Positions 5,922 to 8,489 of a stretch of 8,489 bases of DNA are shown in pieces. The notes under the pieces are model-generated. The model saw nothing but the letters and a program-made list of their open reading frames with translations, made no database searches and was not told where the DNA came from. Within the stretch, counting starts at the first letter, position 1. The number at the start of each line of letters is the position of its first letter. The stretch covers positions 1 through 8,489 of the forward strand of contig CAMDMN010000079.1 of NCBI GenBank assembly GCA_945901965.1. The letters are read 5' to 3'. This DNA comes from Legionella genomosp. 1. GTDB lineage: Bacteria > Pseudomonadota > Gammaproteobacteria > Legionellales > Legionellaceae. Position numbers and translations under genes: made by a program.

Positions 5922-6581
5922 CTAAACCTTATGAGATAAAAATTTTGGTGAATATATCAAAAATTTGTTGCGTCTTAGATACCAAAGCAAAAAAGCAATC
6001 TCTAGTAAAGCAAGATAACTAGCCATTAAAATATCAGTAAAATAATGATGTGTTAGTAAAACCCGCGAAGATACAATGATCAAACCAGAAATAATAAATG
6101 CATAACAATAACGGGGAAATAAAGCGCATAATCCAAAGACAAAACCCATAATATTTGTAGTATGTCCTGAAGGAAGAGACCAATAAGGATCCTTTATATT
6201 AAACCCGTAAAGACCATATAAATTATCACTAAACAATAAATCAGGACGCGCGCGTCCCACAAATATTTTTAATATCAGACAAATAATCGTTGGAATTAGC
6301 ACTGACAACAACATAAACCAAGTTCTAATTTCCCAGGTTTTCTCACGATAAATATAACGAAAAACTAGGCCTAATAAAAACATAGGTCCAATATAAAAAT
6401 TTCCTGAGCCCAAATTAGCTACAAAATTCAAAAAAGGTAAATTAGCACGAAGATCAAGATTATGAAAAAAATAAGCAATTGGCTTATCTAAATAAAAAAA
6501 TGATATAAACATCAATAAGATACATACAAAAACAACCCAAGATTTTATCATAAACCCTATTAAATGATCAAATTTTGTCAT
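5922..6581 (-). CDS. PAP2-family membrane phosphatase
   Basis: This 219-residue protein has all three signature motifs of PAP2 (phosphatidic acid phosphatase type 2) enzymes: K105-x6-R112-P113 within KIFVGRARP, PSGH at 137-140, and SR-x5-H-x3-D with Ser172, Arg173, His179 and Asp183. His179 is expected to form the phospho-enzyme. About six membrane segments (near 13-31, 52-75, 88-107, 141-155, 158-175 and 185-201) place the active site at the periplasmic face of the inner membrane. Relatives include PgpB (phosphatidylglycerol phosphate and undecaprenyl pyrophosphate), LpxE and LpxF (lipid A phosphates); the sequence alone does not choose among them. The ATG at 6581 has AAGGA (6597-6593) 11 bases upstream. 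The thioredoxin-like gene follows on the same strand after 172 bp that includes a palindrome, so an operon is uncertain. Confidence 0.93.
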   Translation of the reverse strand: MTKFDHLIGFMIKSWVVFVCILLMFISFFYLDKPIAYFFHNLDLRANLPFLNFVANLGSGNFYIGPMFLLGLVFRYIYREKTWEIRTWFMLLSVLIPTIICLILKIFVGRARPDLLFSDNLYGLYGFNIKDPYWSLPSGHTTNIMGFVFGLCALFPRYCYAFIISGLIIVSSRVLLTHHYFTDILMASYLALLEIAFLLWYLRRNKFLIYSPKFLSHKV

Positions 6582-6631
6582 AATATTTAGATTCCTTAAT
6601 TATATTTAACCAATCTTATTTCGTATTTATT

Positions 6632-6637
6632 ACTATA
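6632..6637 (-). promoter_or_regulatory. weak candidate -10 for the PAP2 phosphatase gene
   Basis: TATAGT on the minus strand lies about 50 bases upstream of the start codon. A possible -35, TTTACT, has only a 15-base spacer. A perfect TATAAT at 6604-6599 would start transcription inside the ribosome binding site and was not chosen. Confidence 0.25.
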
Positions 6638-6713
6638 TTCTCATTAAAGTTAAGTAAAATCTATTAATGTTCAGGGCAAATGCATCTTATGATCTAAATG
6701 ACATCTTCATGTC

Positions 6714-6799
6714 GTCTTTGCGAGCGTAAGCGAAGCAATCCAGTGGCCTTAAGGTTCACACAAAGGCCACTGGATTGCTTCGCTTACGCTCAGAAAGAC
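6714..6799. repeat. palindromic intergenic repeat, GCGTAAGCGAAGCAATCC type
   Basis: The 37-bp arms (6714-6750 and 6763-6799) are inverted copies with two mismatches, around a 12-base centre. The arm contains GCGAGCGTAAGCGAAGCAAT followed by CCAGTGGCC. Dispersed palindromes with a core like GCGAAGCAATCCAG are known from Rickettsia and many other proteobacteria. It lies in the 321-bp gap between the divergent phosphatase and effector genes, 37 bp upstream of the proposed PmrA box. A broken half copy is at 201-215. Confidence 0.92.
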
Positions 6800-6835
6800 T
6801 GGTTTTAAAACATAAATAATGTTAAAAAATTTCAT

Positions 6836-6855
6836 CTTAAGCTTAAATTAATATT
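6836..6855 (+). promoter_or_regulatory. probable PmrA binding site in front of the effector gene
   Basis: Two 9-base half sites, CTTAAGCTT (6836-6844) and ATTAATATT (6847-6855), are separated by two bases. The Legionella and Coxiella PmrA consensus, as I know it, is a direct repeat of cTTAATatT with a 2-base gap; the half sites match at 7 and 8 of 9 positions with exactly that spacing. The enteric PmrA pattern YTTAAK-N5-YTTAAK is also met at 11 of 12 defined positions. The box ends 12 bp before TATAAT, where an OmpR-type activator would replace a poor -35. AT-rich DNA makes chance matches easier, but spacing and position both fit. Confidence 0.65.
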
Positions 6856-6867
6856 TTAATGTTATAC

Positions 6868-6873
6868 TATAAT
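6868..6873 (+). promoter_or_regulatory. -10 element of the effector gene
   Basis: A perfect TATAAT lies 29 bp upstream of the chosen ATG, overlapping a second option, TATACT (6863-6868). The best -35, TTAAAT at 6843-6848, is weak and 19 bases away, as expected for a promoter that needs an activator. Confidence 0.6.
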
Positions 6874-6892
6874 GAAAGTGATAGTTAAATTT

Positions 6893-6896
6893 GAGG
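6893..6896 (+). promoter_or_regulatory. ribosome binding site that decides the effector start
   Basis: GAGG sits 6 bases before the ATG at 6903. A possible TTG start at 6891 overlaps this site and would have no ribosome binding site of its own, so the ATG is preferred. Confidence 0.7.
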
Positions 6897-6902
6897 TTAA
6901 TT

Positions 6903-8309
6903 ATGCCTGACATTAAAAAGCAAGCTAGAGACGATTTTGCAAGAGCGCAGAAATATAACTATAGTCATAAAGTTAACCCTAAACTCCTTCCTGATGCGAA
7001 AATATTAAACGAATATATTAAACAGCATAATAAATTACCTGATAGCATGACTTCAACTATTAGTTCGGCTAGTAGCGATGCAAATAAAGAACTATTAAAA
7101 GCGGGATTAATAGCTGCTTTAGCATTAGATAGCAACGACACAAAAATATCTAAAAGCAATGCGTCAATGGAAAGTATTAAACGTAAACTAGAGAAATCCA
7201 TTGAAAAAAAAGACGCTCTATTTAAGCAGATTAGTAATCCTGAATCTTATATGAATGCCGGTGCTATATATTCATATGTTTCTGCTCGAGAAGCTAAAAT
7301 TATCGCGTTAGTAGATCAACAACAAGCGGCAGAAACAGCTGCTCTGAAAGCATATACTATTACGCCCGCTTTTAAAGCATTATTTGCCGATACAAAAGCT
7401 GAAGAAGTTGCGGCTACCTCTCTAACAGACGCACTTATAAATACTCATACAGATCAATTAAATAAAATTAAACTAGATAGCAAAGAGAAATTAACAGCCA
7501 TTAGCCAGGACGTGGCATTTCAAGAGCGTAACATGAGTTATTTAAGTCGCTTATTAAGTGACAAAGACATGCGTCTAGCTATAGAAAAAATGCATGAAAA
7601 ATCAAAAAAGCCTTCTAAAGACCCTTTGGCGGCAGGCCAAGTTGGAAATTATAAAAGCACTTCCTTAAGAGGAGATTTCGAAGAATTTGAGCTTACAAGG
7701 ACGCTTAGTGGAAGAAGAATCAAAAAAACTATACAGACCATTCAAGTTGATGTTGAAGTAGAGGAAAATGGTAAAAAAGTCACGAAAAAACAACCACAAG
7801 AAGTAGAAGTTTATAGAATTGACTTACCAAATATGTGTAATCCTTGGTTTATGTTAAAAGCTATTTCTGGTGGTATGGATCAATGGAAAAAAGAAGCATG
7901 GAGAGATGTTATCGGTAAAATTAGAGCCGATGGCCATACAAAATTAAATCTATTTATGGACAATGATAAAAATCCAAAAAGAGCAAAACAAGATGTTATG
8001 ATCCAAATCGCAGCGGCTTTAGAGTGCGGGTATAAAATTGACGATATTAGTTTTAAAATTAATGGAACAGCAATTTCAAAAGAAGACATATTTGCTGATA
8101 ATCCATCAAAACTAGCTCTCATAATAAAGGAAGAAAAGTCTTATGAAGAGGCCTGGCAAGCAGAGAAAAAAAAGGCTAGCGGTGAAGAAAGTAAATCTTT
8201 TGACCATTTGAAAGAGCATTTGAAAGAAAATAGAGCGCGTGTAGGGAGAGAAGAGGATCCAGAACCTCTAGCGCCAGAATCAGTAAAAAATACAGGACCA
8301 AAAAAATAA
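6903..8309 (+). CDS. putative Dot/Icm type IV secretion effector of unknown function
   Basis: The family is not recognised. The 468-residue protein has no signal peptide or membrane segment and is rich in Lys, Glu and Ala. Residues 1-235 look mostly helical, with possible coiled coil near 88-112 and 165-235. A strand-rich part with a charged hairpin (DVEVEENGKKVTKKQPQEVE, about 283-302) follows. Residues 325-412 look like a compact alpha/beta domain: KIRADGHTKLNLFM (339-352), KQDVMIQIAAALECGYKIDD (362-381) and ISFKING (382-388). That pattern loosely recalls the LPD7 domain of large polyvalent proteins, but this is only a visual likeness. The tail is polar and acidic, with EES (428-430), REEDPEPL (449-456) and a lysine end, like the glutamate-rich C-terminal signals of Dot/Icm effectors. 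The upstream PmrA-like box agrees. Being an effector is inferred; a conserved cytosolic protein remains possible. Confidence 0.8.
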   Translation: MPDIKKQARDDFARAQKYNYSHKVNPKLLPDAKILNEYIKQHNKLPDSMTSTISSASSDANKELLKAGLIAALALDSNDTKISKSNASMESIKRKLEKSIEKKDALFKQISNPESYMNAGAIYSYVSAREAKIIALVDQQQAAETAALKAYTITPAFKALFADTKAEEVAATSLTDALINTHTDQLNKIKLDSKEKLTAISQDVAFQERNMSYLSRLLSDKDMRLAIEKMHEKSKKPSKDPLAAGQVGNYKSTSLRGDFEEFELTRTLSGRRIKKTIQTIQVDVEVEENGKKVTKKQPQEVEVYRIDLPNMCNPWFMLKAISGGMDQWKKEAWRDVIGKIRADGHTKLNLFMDNDKNPKRAKQDVMIQIAAALECGYKIDDISFKINGTAISKEDIFADNPSKLALIIKEEKSYEEAWQAEKKKASGEESKSFDHLKEHLKENRARVGREEDPEPLAPESVKNTGPKK

Positions 8310-8323
8310 TCTACTAAGCAAGA

Positions 8324-8408
8324 GTAGCCTGGTTAGCGCGGCAGCGATAACCGGGTGGCATCTCTTAATAGCATTTCCCGGTTATCGCTAACGCGCTAAC
8401 CAGGCTAC
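8324..8408. repeat. palindromic intergenic repeat, GTAGCCTGGTTAGCG type
   Basis: The 32-bp arms (8324-8355 and 8377-8408) are inverted copies with two adjacent mismatches, around a 21-base centre. They run from GTAGCCTGGTTAGCGCG to GCGATAACCGGG. Repeats with GTAGCCTGG and AACCCGGG-like ends are known as dispersed elements in many bacteria. It starts 14 bases after the effector stop, between that gene and an apparently converging one. No T-run follows, so termination is possible but not shown. Confidence 0.92.
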
Positions 8409-8423
8409 GATTAGATTTTAGTG

Positions 8424-8489
8424 TTAGGTGTATACATCAAAACGTACTGTTTTACCATTAAGACTATAATTTGGCTTTATTAACGGGGC
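8424..8489 (-). CDS. 3' end of an unidentified gene cut by the window edge
   Basis: The last 66 bases form an open minus-strand frame of 21 codons ending in TAA at 8426-8424; the other two minus-strand frames are closed. The end reads LNGKTVRFDVYT, which looks like a natural protein C-terminus. The piece is too short to name a family, and an open frame this short can occur by chance. If real, the gene converges on the effector gene with the palindrome between them. Confidence 0.45.
   Translation of the reverse strand, partial: APLIKPNYSLNGKTVRFDVYT

Noticed and set aside
6891..6902. TTG start for the effector gene
   Set aside because: It overlaps the GAGG that serves the ATG at 6903.
8324..8408. 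Palindrome after the effector gene as a classical intrinsic terminator
   Set aside because: The hairpin has a 21-base loop and no following T-run; its sequence fits a dispersed repeat family better.

Overview
The window is AT-rich gammaproteobacterial DNA. It most resembles a member of the Legionellales (Legionella, Coxiella or Berkiella-like intracellular bacteria). Three things point there: two tandem genes for Legionella-type major outer membrane proteins, a 468-residue orphan protein that looks like a Dot/Icm effector, and, in front of that gene, a sequence that fits the PmrA box used for effector genes in Legionella and Coxiella. The genus cannot be fixed from this sequence alone.

Layout, left to right. 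The left edge (1-222) holds a 36-bp tandem repeat and a broken half of another repeat. Next is waaA (kdtA) on the minus strand, for the Kdo transferase of lipid A/LPS core synthesis. A 398-bp gap (1486-1883) carries a large palindrome, a decayed second repeat and candidate promoters. It is followed on the plus strand by a 66-residue exported protein gene with its own strong terminator, then two paralogous outer membrane protein genes separated by 67 bp. A convergent gap (4347-4558) with more palindromes leads to two minus-strand genes: an exported thioredoxin-like domain fused to a CcdA/DsbD-like membrane domain, and upstream of it a PAP2-family membrane phosphatase. From a 321-bp divergent gap starts the putative effector gene on the plus strand. 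The right edge seems to cut the 3' end of another minus-strand gene.

Most genes concern the envelope: Kdo addition, porin-like surface proteins, periplasmic thiol chemistry and lipid phosphate removal. One of the two porins keeps a cysteine pair near its mature N-terminus, and a thiol-disulfide membrane protein is encoded next to them; a functional link is possible but only inferred. The effector candidate would act in a host cell rather than in the envelope.

The other strong theme is repeats. Almost every longer intergenic gap contains a palindromic element of 80-100 bp, and several are from different sequence families. No tRNA, rRNA, CRISPR array or intact insertion sequence was seen.
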